From the NCBI GenBank assembly GCA_004123355.1, contig SCHM01000003.1, positions 8,344,009-8,408,008 of the forward strand: DNA of 64,000 nt, read 5' to 3'. This DNA comes from Amphirosellinia nigrospora. Lineage: Eukaryota; Ascomycota; Sordariomycetes; Xylariales; Xylariaceae. The number at the start of each line of letters is the position of its first letter. Position 1 is the first letter of the stretch. The position numbers and the translations under genes are program-made. Of this stretch, positions 11,107 to 24,638 are shown piece after piece. The notes under the pieces are model-generated. The model made no database searches. It was not told the origin of the DNA and saw only the letters and a list, made by a program, of their open reading frames with translations.

Positions 11107-14100
11107 TCATATGTGACTTGGGCCGGGGCCGTAAACCTCTGTTTGGGCAGAGATATTCCCTGCAGAGTCCACAGTCATATAGGGAGCAGACATGCCCATA
11201 GGCGGCTGCGTAGGGCCTGGCGGACTAGAGTGTTGAGGGTAATGTTGTGCTCCTGGGTAGGGTTGCGGGATCCCTGAATACTGGGCGTTTTGGACCTGCG
11301 CCTGATATGGTGTATAACCGCCAACGTCAAGGTGAGTTTTGTATAGTTGGTCTCTCGGAACTCCGGGCTTTGCAGTCTTAAAGTGATCATCCCGTTCACC
11401 TCGCTGTTTGGCGATGAAAGTCGCGCTGCCACCCCTGGTCTTCGTTATGTAATCTTCGAAATTGGTCATAGTCTGCTCCACGATTTCAAAGTGTCGCTCG
11501 TCGAGAACTGCCATAAAACGTAAGCATGAAGTAGAGAGATCGGTAAAACAGAACCCGGAGGCCGTAGATTTTAGAGCTGCCCCAGGCCAAGACTATACCC
11601 GGCAGATGTGCTAAGTAGCCACTTACTTGGTCGAATTTGCGCTGCGCCCTCGTCGCGGTCCGCCTCTCTATCATAGAGAGCAAGTGATGCAGCTATCTGG
11701 ACCGCGTTTCGAATCTGACGTCCGTTCCATCGGCCCTCCCCGTTCTGCGCCGCATGCCGCTTCCAGTGTTCAACTACGAACTCACAGATTTGACTCTTGC
11801 GTATGAAAAGTCGATTCTGCGGTGTTGATCCCGGTCGTCGGTTTTCTATCATTTCTAGACGCTCCAGATTCATTTGCATGATCTGTTCAGTCTGAGTCAT
11901 ATCAAGCGCTGGGTAGTATAACGATAGGTGGACTCTTGATTTAAATGCTTCATCGAGAGTTCCAACGCGATTAGTTGTTAGGAAGAGAATACCATTGTAA
12001 TATTCCAACACTCTATAACGCAGTCATTAGTTAAGAGATCGAATATAACTTCAGAGGCAGACTACCGTAAAAAGACAGAAACCAAAGCGTTTCGTTGTAA
12101 AGCGCTTGTCTCCCTTTGCGATAGGAAAACATCGGCTTCATCCAACAGCAAGATACTGGATAGGACAGCCGGGTTAGATTATATATGTACTCGAGCGTGA
12201 GACACATTATGACTCACCAGTCCCATAGGTGTGCAAGCCGGAATATCTTACTAAGCGATGCCTCAACCCCTTGAGGGGTAAAACCAAGGTCGCCGCAGGT
12301 GATAACAAAAAGGGGTTTCCGGTGCCACAGCGCTACAGCCTCAGCTGTTGCTGTTTTCCCGACGCCTGGCGCCCCATGAAGTAATATTACAAGCCCTCTT
12401 CCCTTGCCCCGAATCAAGTCTTGGTCCATGTGTGATTCGGAAATTGATGAAGGCTCCATAGACTTCCGTTGGAAGTGTGTCCATACGACAGATTGGACAA
12501 TACGGATGTGATTTTTGTTAATCTTCAGGCTTTTGAACGGATCACCCGTTTTCACAATTGTGACGAAGGATTCAATAGCTCCTAAGAAGAACTTCCGCTC
12601 CCGAAGTGCGTACGCATATAAACGGTTTGGTAGCAATACCAAGTCCTCCGCCTCAAAATCAACATTGGGGGCCTGTCCCGGAAGGATGAATTTGTCTTTT
12701 TCCTGAAAGATATTTGACTCGAGTGTGAATATACCATCAGCGATGTACGTTCGGTCTTGTACGGTAGATAATGGCTCTTTGCGGTCCCGGTTAGGCCATT
12801 GAATGATCTCGATTGAATCTTGGACCACAGTCCAGCCTTGTTGTCCCCAAGGAACCGCACGCCAAAACGGCTGAGGGATATCCCAGGCCGGTATAGCTCT
12901 AATCGCTTCCTTCACATCTACAATTACGTCGCTTTCAATGTAGTTAACATTGTGAAAGGCTATTTCCCGAGCTTCAAGTGTCATTGACGCTGGGTCAGAG
13001 GGATGGTCAAGACCTTGTGCTTGTGATTGAAACTGTCTTTGGGGCCCATTAACAGGGGGCGGCGGCGGAAGAGGCATCCCTGCTGATCGCGGTACTGGCC
13101 TCCCTGGTGGTATTTGTGAGGAAGCGAAATGTCGCTGTGGTGGAGTTGCACGGCTCCAGCCGCAATATAACATGTGTCTGGAAGCCACAGCATCTCGAAA
13201 TTTCGAGCCCAATTCTTGTGAAGTCTCAAGTAGCTTTGCCCTGTCCGGATGAAATCGAAGTGGGTATATAGGTAAAGACGTGATTTCCATTTTACCCCCA
13301 AAGAAATGTATCGTGACGTTACCGGTAGAAGCGATATATTTCTCCCCAGTATAGTCCAGTGTATAGCAGAACACAGAAAAGAGATCATTCGTGGTTGGCG
13401 ATTTTTGCCGTCTAGGGACACACTAAAAGCTTCATATTAGAATGAAAACTCCATGGGGCCTGTCACGATGACGCTCCTCTGGAACAAAGACGAAGGATGT
13501 GTAAAGCCATTGATAGGAGACTAGCCTACAGCACAAGGTATTGAAGACCCTTTGCATGATAATAAGTACCATATTACGACCTGTATACAGGGTTCCCGAC
13601 AGGGCCGAAAATGATTCATCAGGAATCCTGTGAAGGAAAGGGGCGGTTTGTGAATGGAAACAGTGCTTAGAGCTCCGATGTGCTTGATGCATATAAGAAA
13701 CTTACTCACGTTAACATACTCTTTCTGAGCCCATGAATGAGTTGCTGTGGCATCTGGTTTACCTAGGTCTCGAACTCTTGCAATGCGAGGACTATCAAAT
13801 TGATAGCCCGGGTTGGCAACGTATACAAGCTCACCCACTTGGAACAAGTAAGAGAGATCTTGGTACCTCACTAAAGATGACTCTTGAGTATCAAGAGATC
13901 TATATTTAGTGGCATGTGGAATGATACGCTTATCCACAAACCCGACGTAGCATCGTAGCGCCAATAGAGTTTCGTAGCTCTCTAAAGTGCTCGCTCGAGG
14001 ATGTCCCTATCAACTCGCTTCGGGAGAGATTTGACTCCGGTTCCCAGAGAGACTTGTTCCTTTTCAGAACGAGTAACTTTAGATTCCCGGATGCTTTCAC

Positions 14101-14840
14101 GACCAGCGGCCTGTTTTTCTAAGATCGCTGCTTCCTCTAATGATGTGACTAATTCAGCAACTGTGGGCCATGTAGTTGCCCCTGGCGGGGGTCGACTATG
14201 CTTGAGCTGCTCTTCAAGCTCTTCAAGTTTAAGCTTCATCTTTTCTTGGGCATGGAAACCAAGTGAACGGACGGAAAAATGTCAACCGATTTTGGCCTTT
14301 CCATAAGAATGAACCATTAACATGTTGATTCTCTAGTACAGCGTGGAGAAGAAATAGCAGTGAAGGTGACTGAATTCGAACTCTGTGAATTATTTGCTCG
14401 TCCGAGTCGTCGTAATTGTCGCCTGGCTTTAATTCATCCGACTCCAGTAGGTCACGTCGTTTTAGCTCTCGGCGAACCTGCTCCTCAAAATTTGATTCGG
14501 CGACCAATACTTCAATGCAGTACTTTCCCTCACTTTCTGTGTATCGGTTCTTAAAGTGCTCGAAATCTACATCTCGAACTTGATGTACCAGATTTTCCTC
14601 AAATCCAAGCTTGTAGTCGTCGTCAAGGTCTGATGCATCTGATGCAGCGTCCGAGTCATCATCGGCATCTGACTCGAGTGTCCCAACTCGGTGTTCGAGT
14701 CTGCTTAATCGTGTGCTCACATCGTGATGAAGCGATATCAGTTTGGACTGGGATTCATGCAAATCCTCTAGTTTGCCCTTCGGAGACGAGGATGAGTCAG
14801 CGGGTTCTGCATTACCTGTACCCATTGTTGTACTCGGCAC
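11107..14840 (-). CDS. Fungal AAA ATPase with N-terminal DUF7025-type domain
   Basis: This is a fungal AAA+ protein of the type with a long N-terminal domain (DUF7025) and a single ATPase core; such proteins probably remodel other proteins, with unknown targets. Readable pieces in gene order: an N-terminus from ATG 14840 with an acidic stretch and coiled-coil-like helices; a DUF7025 segment (RIQSPSLL, RPFTW); an exon ending at 13710 (gtgagt donor); one from about 13422 containing DLFSVFCYTLDYTGEKY, ITSLPIYPLRFHPD and the Walker A HGAPGVGKT, ending at 12218; 12155-12066 with Walker B ILLLDEADVFL; 12012-11627 with sensor TTNRVGT and the SRVHLSLYY arginine-finger region; and 11507-11107, a Pro/Gln/Tyr-rich tail. 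Introns 12156-12217, 12013-12065 and 11508-11626 join in frame. The frame breaks by one base at about 14,255, and another break or unrecognised intron lies near 13,985-14,010. The segment 13,432-13,709 could not be resolved into exons. Confidence 0.85.
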
Positions 14841-15023
14841 GGGTTCGTGGCATTTATGAGTATGAGAGGATGTATAAAATTCGTTGTGGAAGAATTCTAG
14901 GTCCAGATACTAGGTATAACAGGGGGTTGAGCGGGAAGCTTTGAGTCTTAAAGTGCTTGCTAGCGTTTCCCTCTATTTGATGTATATTTGTACCATCGTT
15001 TTAACAGTAACCTACCCCTTTTT
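14841..15023. promoter_or_regulatory. Upstream region of the AAA gene, up to the transposon target site
   Basis: This short region of normal composition lies between the start codon of the AAA gene and the left target-site duplication of the large AT-rich element. It should hold the AAA promoter. The element therefore sits only about 190 bp upstream of that gene. I see no specific binding motif. Confidence 0.3.
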
Positions 15024-15031
15024 CGCTCGGC
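15024..15031. repeat. 8-bp target-site duplication, left copy (CGCTCGGC)
   Basis: The eight bases CGCTCGGC directly precede the left terminus TAGGGTTTGGA. The same eight bases directly follow the right terminus at 23,999-24,006. A perfect 8-bp duplication is the size made by hAT-type, and a few other, cut-and-paste transposases. Confidence 0.85.
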
Positions 15032-18000
15032 TAGGGTTTGGATTTTTTACCCAAAACCCATTTACCCAGAACCCATAAAAACCTATGTGGGCATAATAGG
15101 TTTTTTTTTACCTATGGGTTTTTTGTCCCTATGCTACCCACGTAGGTTTTTTGTACCTATACTACTTATATAGGTTTTTTATACTTATATTACTTATATA
15201 AATTTTTTTAAACTAATAGTACCGATAAGAATTATATTAAAATTAAGGTATTATAGAAAAAAAAATATAAAAGCGATTAATGTACTAATTTATATACTAA
15301 TCAAACTATAGGCAGTATAAATAGCTTATTTTAATTATTTATAAAAATATATAAAACATACTAAATAATATATAGTTTATTTAGCATAAATAAAAATGCT
15401 ATACTAAAGCTAGTATTAAAGCAGGAAATATTTCTAACTTTGGAACTATATAGTATTTTATTATCGCTAAATTGCTAAAGTTTAGCTAACCTAAATAAAT
15501 TATAATAATAAAAGTTAGCCTAAAAAAATTCTAAAACTAAATATCTAAAGCTTAAAATTTTTATAGCATGCTAAAAATAGTAAAAACGCTATAATAATTA
15601 GAAGTAAAAGCTTTAAAACTTAAAAAAAAATAATATTATAACGCTTTATTTTATACCGGATAAATTATAGTTTATTTTAATTATATAGATTAATATACCG
15701 ATTAATATATTAAATAAAGATAATATACTATTTAGTAATAAAAGCGGGCTAAATAGCTCGATATTAAGCAAAAAAATAAACTAATTACTTTTTAATATCG
15801 TTAAAAAATATAAACAAAAAATAACGGGCAAATTATAGTTTATCCGATATAAAGATTATAATAAGCGTAATTTTATCTAAAATAAATTTAATTAATAGTT
15901 CTGTTTTATTTAAATTTTAAAACCGAGCAGTTTAAAAAACAAAATAAATAAAATTTTAGAATTAAACTAATTAATATTAAAAAGCTTTAACTTTAAAGTA
16001 TAAAATTTCAAAAGAAAAAATTTAAGCGTTTTTTTAAGCGCTATATAAATTATAATTCGATTCTTAAAAAGTTAATAAAAAAGTTACTAGAAACAAAAAT
16101 AACAATATATTTTAATATAAGCTTATTAATGCTTATTATAAAATATAAGTAGCGTATTTTAAAATTACTAATAAAATTTTTAATATATACGTTTAATAAA
16201 GCATAAATTTTTATAATATCCGCTTTTTATTAAGGATATAAAAAATAATTAATAAAAAGTTTAAAATAATAAAGTTAAATAACCTAAAAACTATTAATAT
16301 ATATTAATTATTATAATTAAAAAAAAATACTTATTTCGAAATAGTAGTCCTGAATAATATGTTTTTAATTAAAAGTTAAAATATTAAAATTAAACAAAAT
16401 AAAAATCGAAGCTTATTTCCGAGCGAATTTAAAAATATAATCTAACGGCCCGAAAAACTTCGTATTTTTTTTTTAATATTTTTTATAAAATAATAAGTAT
16501 AATTAAGATTATTTTCGTTTAAATTAACAATTTTAAGCTTATCGCTTAAATAAACAAAAAAATTGCGATTTTTATTATTAAAATTAACGTTTATAGCTAG
16601 TTTAACTATATTAAAAACGTTAAAAAAAATAATATAATTATAAGTAATAATAATTTAATTAAAATGTTTATTTTTACTGTGATTAATAGTTATAATAATT
16701 AATAAAAAAATTAATATAAAATTAATATAAAATATAATTTTTGTTAATTTATTTAGTAATAAATTAATATATGTTTTTAATTTTTTTAAAGTAATATTTA
16801 AGTTTTTATTTCGCTAATTTTCTTGTTTACGTTTAATTTAACGCTTAATAGCAATAAAGTTTTTTTTATAAGCTTTTTAGCTTTTGGGCAAGTAGAAAAT
16901 ACGCGTACGAGCTTTCTACGTATATAAATTATTTAATAATTATAACTTTTTTTTGCGCTGTTTTAGCGTAGCTATATTAGTTAATTTTTTTTTAAACGCT
17001 TAAAAGCTATTTGCGCAAAAAATTAGTATAAAATTAATATAACAATAAAATTATAAAATATAAGTATAACAATTAAATAGTACAAAAATAAATAGTATAT
17101 AAAAAAAAAAAAATAAATATATATATAGTAAGATTTTACGGTTAAAATTATAAAACTAAATTTATTGATTAAAATTAGCTTTAAAAAAAAGCCGGCTAAT
17201 AAAAGTTATAAAAATTATAAGCAAAAAAAAAATATAATAATTAGCTAAAATATATTATTAAGAGGAAAAAGCAATATAAATATATATATATAGTATAAAA
17301 TATATATAAATAAGTCCGCTATTTTTCTACCGCTTATATAATTTACCGCTTTTTTAATTAAAATATACCTTTAAAAATTTTTTAAAGTTTTAATTTTTAA
17401 TTATTATTATTATATAAAAAAATATTTATTTTTTGGCTAAAATTTTTTAATAACTAAATATTAAAACGCGTAATCGTAATATGTTTTATATAAATAATAT
17501 AATAGTTAATATTTATATATAATTAATATTTAAGTTATAAAACTAAAAAAAACATATAAATAAATATTTTTATTAAATAAGCTTTTGTTGCTTTTTATAA
17601 AACTTTAATAACATTTTTCTAAAATCGGTATTTTTTAGCTATTATTTTAATAATTATTTTTTTTATAAATTGGGCAAATAATAAACGAAAAATTAATAAA
17701 TTATTATTTTATTAATATTTATAGATTTTTCGTAAAATATTAACTAAAGCAAAATAAACAATATTAATTATTATATTAATTAAATAAATTAATACTTTTT
17801 AGCTTTTACTGGCGCTTCCGGTTAACCGCTTTTTATATATATACTTTTTTTTTTTTAGTTTTTAATAGCTGCTAAATTAACTAAGCTATATTTTTATCCG
17901 TTTAGCGTTTTTATATTAATAAAAGCTTAAAAAAAGCAAGGTTAAATAAATATATAAAAAAGAGCTAAAATAAAAATAAACAAAAAGTTATAAATCGGCT

Positions 18001-21000
18001 ACTATTAATAAAAAAAAACTCGTTAAATATTTCCTTAATATTATAGTTAAACGTTTTTAAGATCTTTTACGTACTATTATATATTAAGCTATAAAAAATA
18101 AACTTAATAATAGTTAAATAAAAAGAAATATAATAAAATAAATAAATAAGAACTAATAAAAAAAAAAAAACAAATATAAAAAACTATAGCTTATATAGTT
18201 TTTAATAATAATAATTTATACTGATAGCGCAAAAAAAACAAATATATAAATTAATATATTTATTTAAAAAACTTGCTATTTTATTAGCTTAATAATAATA
18301 TTTCTATTAAAACGTACTATTATTTTATTATTGTTTATAATAAATTTTGCTGCTTTAAAGTTTACTTAAAACGATTTAAATATTATAATTAATAATAACA
18401 ATTATTTTATTATTAAAAGTTCGCCACTTCGTTAAACTAGAACTATTTTAGAAAATAATAATAATAATCTAATTTTTAAGCCGCCCTTTAATTATTCTTT
18501 TTTTAACTTAACGGATATACTGTTTATACTAAATATCGAAAATCTTTTTATTAACGTTCTATTACTTATTTTTAATAAACGTTCTAGCTACTCCGGTTTT
18601 AGTATTTATATAAGCTCCGATAGATCTATTAATAACGTCGAACTCGAAAAAATACTATCTAATACCGAAAAAACAAGCAATAAAACCTATTTCCGACTAT
18701 AAAAGCTTTTTTATATTATTTATATTAAATAATAATAAATAAAGCATTTAAAAAGTAGCTACGATTAAAAAATAATATAAAATATACGCTATAATAAAAA
18801 ATAATATTTATAAAATCGATAAAATATAAAATATAAATAGCTAAATATTAGCTAGTTAAAATAACTAAAAATAAAGCGCAAAAATAAATACTAAAAAGCT
18901 AAAACTAATCTATAAAAAGTATAATATTACTTTAACGCATATTATATATTTAAAGTTAAATAATATACGATTATTATATATTTATTTCGCTAGCAAAAAA
19001 TATAAGCAATAATTACGAAATAATATCTCTAACTAAAAGCTAAATATAGCAAATACGTTATATTTTATTTATATTAATTATATATTAATCCGATAACAAA
19101 CAATACTAATAAACAAAAACTAATACTTTATTCGTTTTTAAGTTTTAAAAAACTACCCGTTTAATTTTAAAAATAAAAATATAAAAATATTAATTATATC
19201 GCTTAATAATAAATAGCTACTACTTTATAGGAAAAAATTATTTACGTAATATTACGTTTATAATAACTTTTATATTTAATATTAACTTAACAGAATTATT
19301 TTTAATTTAATATTAAAATTATTAGCGATATATAAACTAACCCTAGCTAATTGGAATACTATTAAAAATAATAGTATATTTTATTGATAAATACTAATAA
19401 TAATATAATATTTTTATTAATATTTATTTAATAATATTTAAACAAATAAATATTAATATAAAATAAATTATTAGCTTTTTAAAAAAATATAACTTTTATA
19501 AATATTTAAATATATATTTATAATAATAAACTTAGCTTTAATATTAATTTTATTTAGTATTAATTAAATATTATAATTAATTGGAAAACTTATATTATTT
19601 ATTTTCCTTGCTTTTTTTATACTATTTAATTAGTACTAAATAACATTTTAAAAAAAATCGGCGTTAATAAAGCCGTTAAAACTGTCGAACAAGCTACGTT
19701 TATATACGAACAATAAACAAAAAATAAGGAAATAATATACCGTTTAAACATTATAAATAGTACAATAAAAAAAGTATATTTTTTAAATCTAATTAATATA
19801 TTAATCAATATATTAATTAATATACTAATTAATATAGTTTTAATTATTAGTAACGTATATTTAAAGTAGTATTGCCCGCTAAAAATAGTTTAAAAATATA
19901 TAAAAATCGTTAGGTTTAATATTTTAATTATCGATAGTTTGTAATATTAAAACCTGTTAAAACTTAACTATTTTTATATTATAAAAAATATAAAAACTAT
20001 AATTAGCTATTAAAAAAGCTATTAAGAAATTTTTAGCTACGTTATTATTAATAATATAATATAGTTTTATATTAATATATTATTATATATTATTTTGTAT
20101 TTTATTTAGCTTATTAATATTTTAGCTTTTTTAAATAAAACTACATAAGCTATATATTAACTAGCTTTATATTTATAAAAAACATTTTATAATATATAAG
20201 CAGTAGCTAAAAGCATAGCAAATAATATTTAACGATTGTAATAAAAATATATTAAAAAAATTTATTACTAATATCGATTTCGGTTAAAAAAAGCTTAATA
20301 AATATATTAAAAAGCTAAAAATAATAACTAGGATATTTTATACTAATAATATTACTTAGTCCTAGAGCTTTTATATAGCTTAATAAACTATTTAATAAAT
20401 AGTAAAAATATTTATATATAAAATATAATAACAAGTAAAATATAAAATACGCCGTTAATTTACTAAAATATATATATTATCCGTTTTAGCAAAAATATAA
20501 TTAGCAAGCAAAATATAACAATAAACTTTAGCTAATCTAAGCGAACTAATAATTTTTTTATAGTTTAGTCCTAATAAAGTATAATAATATTTTTAATATT
20601 TATATTTTAACTAATTTAAATATAGAGCTTATAACTACTAAATAATATTATATTATTACATAAATATATTATTAATAAGATCTTATTACGCTATAAGTTA
20701 TTTATTTTTTAAAAAACGATTAGTATTAAAATTAATATATAATATATTATACTAGCTAAGATTAGTTAAGCTATTAATAAACTATCGAACATATTTTACT
20801 TAAGCTTATAGCGCTTATATAAAATATATTTTATATAAGTAACTTTTGTTATGCTAGAATATATATATTATTTGCTTATAATATTTATTTTAAACAAAAT
20901 AAATTATCCTTTAGCATTTTTCGAGCTTTTTTATATTATTTATATATATGTAAGATTATACGCCAGCGCTATTAATCGCTTTATATATAAATGCTTTTAA

Positions 21001-23998
21001 ACAAAAAGCTATTTAATAAAAAATAAAAAAAAAAAGCAACAATAAATATATATAGCTAAAATAGCCTAAAAACTTATATAATTATTTCTTTTTAATATAA
21101 ATACTCTAACGATTATTAGTTCTAGTTTATAGAATTTTTAATATTAATAAAATATTAGTTTTCGGCCCGCTAATTATTTTAAAAATAAAATTAAAATATA
21201 TATCTTAAAACTTATCTTTAATATACTAAAAATTAATTTTATATAAAACCTGCTATATAAAATCTTGCCCTTTATAAAAACAAAAGAATAAAAGGTTAAA
21301 ATTAAATTAATTTAAATTTATTAAAACTAGCCCGAAAAACAGTATAGATAATATTAAACCGCTAAACAATATAGTTTTTTTAACTATTATAACTTTAATT
21401 ATTAATATATAGTATACTTAAAGTTCTCGTAAATAAAACTTATAACTAAACAATATTTGTATAAAAATATATATACTAATTATATACTAATCCTAAAACA
21501 TAAAAAAGCAAAAAAAATTTTTTTAAAAAAAACGTTTTTTTTTTAAAAAATATAGATCTACTTTTTTTAATAAAAATAAGTCTTTATTTTACTATATAAA
21601 GAACTTTTATAATTTTTCGTACTATACTGCTTTTAATTTTTTATAACTATTTTTTATTTTATATAGTATATATTAATTCTTTATTATATTTAAAATCTTT
21701 GTTAGACTTTTTGCTATATACTTAATTTTAATTAATTTTTTTACTTTTTTTGGTTAAATCTAACTATTATTAAGTTTTTAGCTAGTTATAGATTAATCGC
21801 TTTATTATATAAACTAAAATAGTAATAAATAAAAAACCAAGTATATTTGTACTAATTATTATACTAATCGATATAGTTATTTTGCGGCTATTAAAATAGT
21901 AGAGCAAATAGTATAAATTTAAACAGATAAGCAATAAAATATCTGGAATTTATAAATAAAGCTTAAATATATTAATATATATATTAATTATATAATTAAA
22001 TTAACCGAGCTATATATTAAGCCTAAAAAATTAAATATAGAAAAACTATAAGCGTTATATAAAAATAATAAAAAAGCAGTAGTAGTAATAAAGCAATAAC
22101 TCTAAAATTTAGCAGAGTTCGAGGAATAAGCCGAAGCCTACGAATAAAAGCGCTAAAAACTTTTACCGCTTTAAACTTCGTTAAAAAAAAACAATAAAGC
22201 AACTAAAAAAAAAGCTCGAAAATCTAACTTTTTAAAGCTAATAATATATATTTATTTATTATTTGCTAACTATTTTTTATATTAATAATTATATTAATTT
22301 ATTTTTAAAAAGGTTTGCTATTAAATTAATAGCTTTTTAATTTATTTAGAAGTATAATTCTTATTATTATATTAAAAGTTAATATAATAATAGCTTTAAA
22401 TAATATATTTAATAAAGCTATAGTAAACATTAAGCCGGAAATAATAAATAATATTACTACTAGTATATAAGCAGGTTTTAATACTATAAATAAACTTTTT
22501 TTAAACTAATAAAAAGACCTAGTAATAAAAAAAAGCTATAAATAAACAAACTAGTAAGTATGCTTTAATTTATAATTTATATATTAATTTATATACTAAT
22601 CTTACTATATAACTACCTATTAAAACAGGTTTTTATACTAAAAAAAAAAAAGCTATAGAAAAAAGTCCTAGTGCTTAAAAGAAAGGGGCTACAAAAAAAG
22701 TCCTAGTGCTTAAAAAAAAGGGGCTACAGCAAAAAGTCGTCTTATTAAATCCGATATACCGCTAAAATCCTAAATAATTATACTTAAATTTATTTTTATA
22801 TATTAATCGGTATATTAATTTTGTTATATAAATAACTTTTAAAAAACTAAAAAATATTATAAAACTAGGTATAAATATTTTCCTAAGCAAAAAATAACTT
22901 TTATAGCTAATAAAAAATCCCCGCAAGCTTTTAGCTCTTAAACTTTAACGTATAAAAAAAGTTCGAAAACTAGTTAAAAAAACTAGGGTTTTTATAAGTA
23001 TGCCTACGCTTAAAATAGCAAATAAAAACTAGCTAAAATAATCCTCTAGTGCTATAAAAAGTTAGCATTTAAAAAATAGCATATTTTATATTATTATATA
23101 ATTTAGTTTTAAATAAAGCTTTGTAGAAAATTTAGCGGCTTTAAAATAACTTATATCTAGTCCTATTAATTAAAAAAGCATTTTTTATCTGTATTATAAA
23201 GATATTTTATATAGCTATATATTTAACGCCCGTATTTAAAAATTTACTATTATAGCTTTAATAAAAGTTTTTAAAAGTACTATTATATTTTTATAGCTAA
23301 TATATTTTTATATTAATATTATACTAATTTATATATTAATTCGCTTATTTAGCGGCGTATCTTATAATAATATATATTAAGCGTATTATATTTATACTTA
23401 AAAATATTTATCTAATATTCGCTATTATATAAATAACTTAATATTTTAATATCGATATTTTTATAACTTTTAATTATTTTTTATTTATAATATTATATTT
23501 ATTAAAAGTTATATAAAAATAAACGAAAAAATTACTATAAAAGTTGCTACAAAAAAAAATAAAAAAGTATAAGCTTAGTTAAAACTCGCTCGAAAACAAA
23601 AAAACCGAAAAGTTTAGCAGCAATAAACAATACAAAGCAAAAATAAATAAGTTCGAAATATATATTTATTTAACTTATTGCTAAGATTTATCCTAAAATT
23701 AATATAAAAATTAATACATGCTTACGCAATAATTATAGCTAATAAACAATTAATCGATAAATTTTAACGTTAATTATAAATAAACTTTACTTTTAATTTA
23801 ATATTGCTTATATTTTTACTTTTAGTCGTAAGTAAAACCTACTTAAAAAAACCCATAGGTTTTTCTAAGTACCTAAAAAAACCCATAGGTTAAAATACAT
23901 GGGTTAACCCATTAAAAAAAACCCATGGGTTTTTTTGGGTACCTAGAAAAACCCATGGTTTTCCGTGGGTACCCATGGGTACCCATTTCCGAACCCTA
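15032..23998. mobile_element. Large RIP-degraded class II DNA transposon (hAT-like by TSD and TIR)
   Basis: This is an 8,967-bp, extremely AT-rich block with clear ends. The left end reads TAGGGTTTGGA (15,032-15,042). The right end, read inward on the other strand, is TAGGGTTCGGA (23,998-23,988). The single mismatch is T versus C, as expected from RIP. Inside each end are many inverted copies of an acccataggtttttt-type motif (15,053-15,180 and 23,835-23,985), in opposite orientation on the two sides, like subterminal transposase-binding repeats. The 8-bp duplication CGCTCGGC flanks the element. No intact open frame survives. Decayed coding-like stretches, such as around 22,110-22,230, carry many stops where Trp codons could have stood. 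An 8-bp duplication with a TAGGG terminus fits hAT. The large size also allows a KDZ-type (Kyakuja/Dileera/Zisupton) or other class II element. The class is an inference; the boundaries are seen directly. Confidence 0.8.
22665..22734. repeat. 35-bp tandem duplication inside the AT-rich element
   Basis: Two adjacent copies of a 35-bp unit beginning gtcctagtgcttaaaa and containing ggggctaca lie at 22,665-22,699 and 22,700-22,734, with few differences. They keep G/C runs that are rare elsewhere in this block, so they either resisted mutation or duplicated after it. Confidence 0.7.
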
Positions 23999-24006
23999 CG
24001 CTCGGC
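23999..24006. repeat. 8-bp target-site duplication, right copy (CGCTCGGC)
   Basis: This matches the left copy at 15,024-15,031 exactly and directly abuts the right terminus of the AT-rich element. Normal-composition DNA resumes immediately after it. Confidence 0.85.
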
Positions 24007-24638
24007 CTCCGATCGTATGGCTCCTTGCAGGCAGCTGCATTTTCGTGGGCGTCGCCAGCCAATACCACATTCTATGCCCAGCTGACGGTGGCTTTGGCAA
24101 TGTGACAGTAAGCCTAATGTTCGATGATGAGAAGGGACAGATAACGCCAGAAGAGTCCTTCTTGGCCCCCACGATTTTACCTGCGTTAGAACAGGGGTGA
24201 CTGCTAGATAGCTCAATGTAACGTATTGTTTGCAAAAAATGGCGGCGGTTGTAAAGAGGGTAGGGTGGAAGCAGGCTGCCTTGGATTCGCCACGTAGTGA
24301 ATGCACCCTATTCGGGAATTCCCCGTTTAGAAACCGGGCATGGGCATGTTTTGCGCCAGCGTTCGTTTCTTGAGCCCCTTTGGCCTAGTTATCACTCGAA
24401 CCCACATGATCAGGTTTAGATTGAAGTCTCGAACCACAATCTCTTCATAGGCTAGGATTTCGCTGCTTCGTATATGTCAAGGGTCTGGAAGGGACAGAAC
24501 ACATCTGATGATTTCTCATCATTCACCCACGAGCTTTACGGCCGCTTCGGGTAGGCTTGTTCAGGTGAACGAGTTGGAGGATTTCCTAGACACTGGCGGA
24601 TCGAACATACATCGAGCTTATGGGGAGACCACACACTG

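Noticed and set aside
19626-19808. 60-codon frame in the AT-rich transposon
   Set aside because: It is a low-complexity Ile/Phe-rich reading of AT-only DNA, with no support as a gene.
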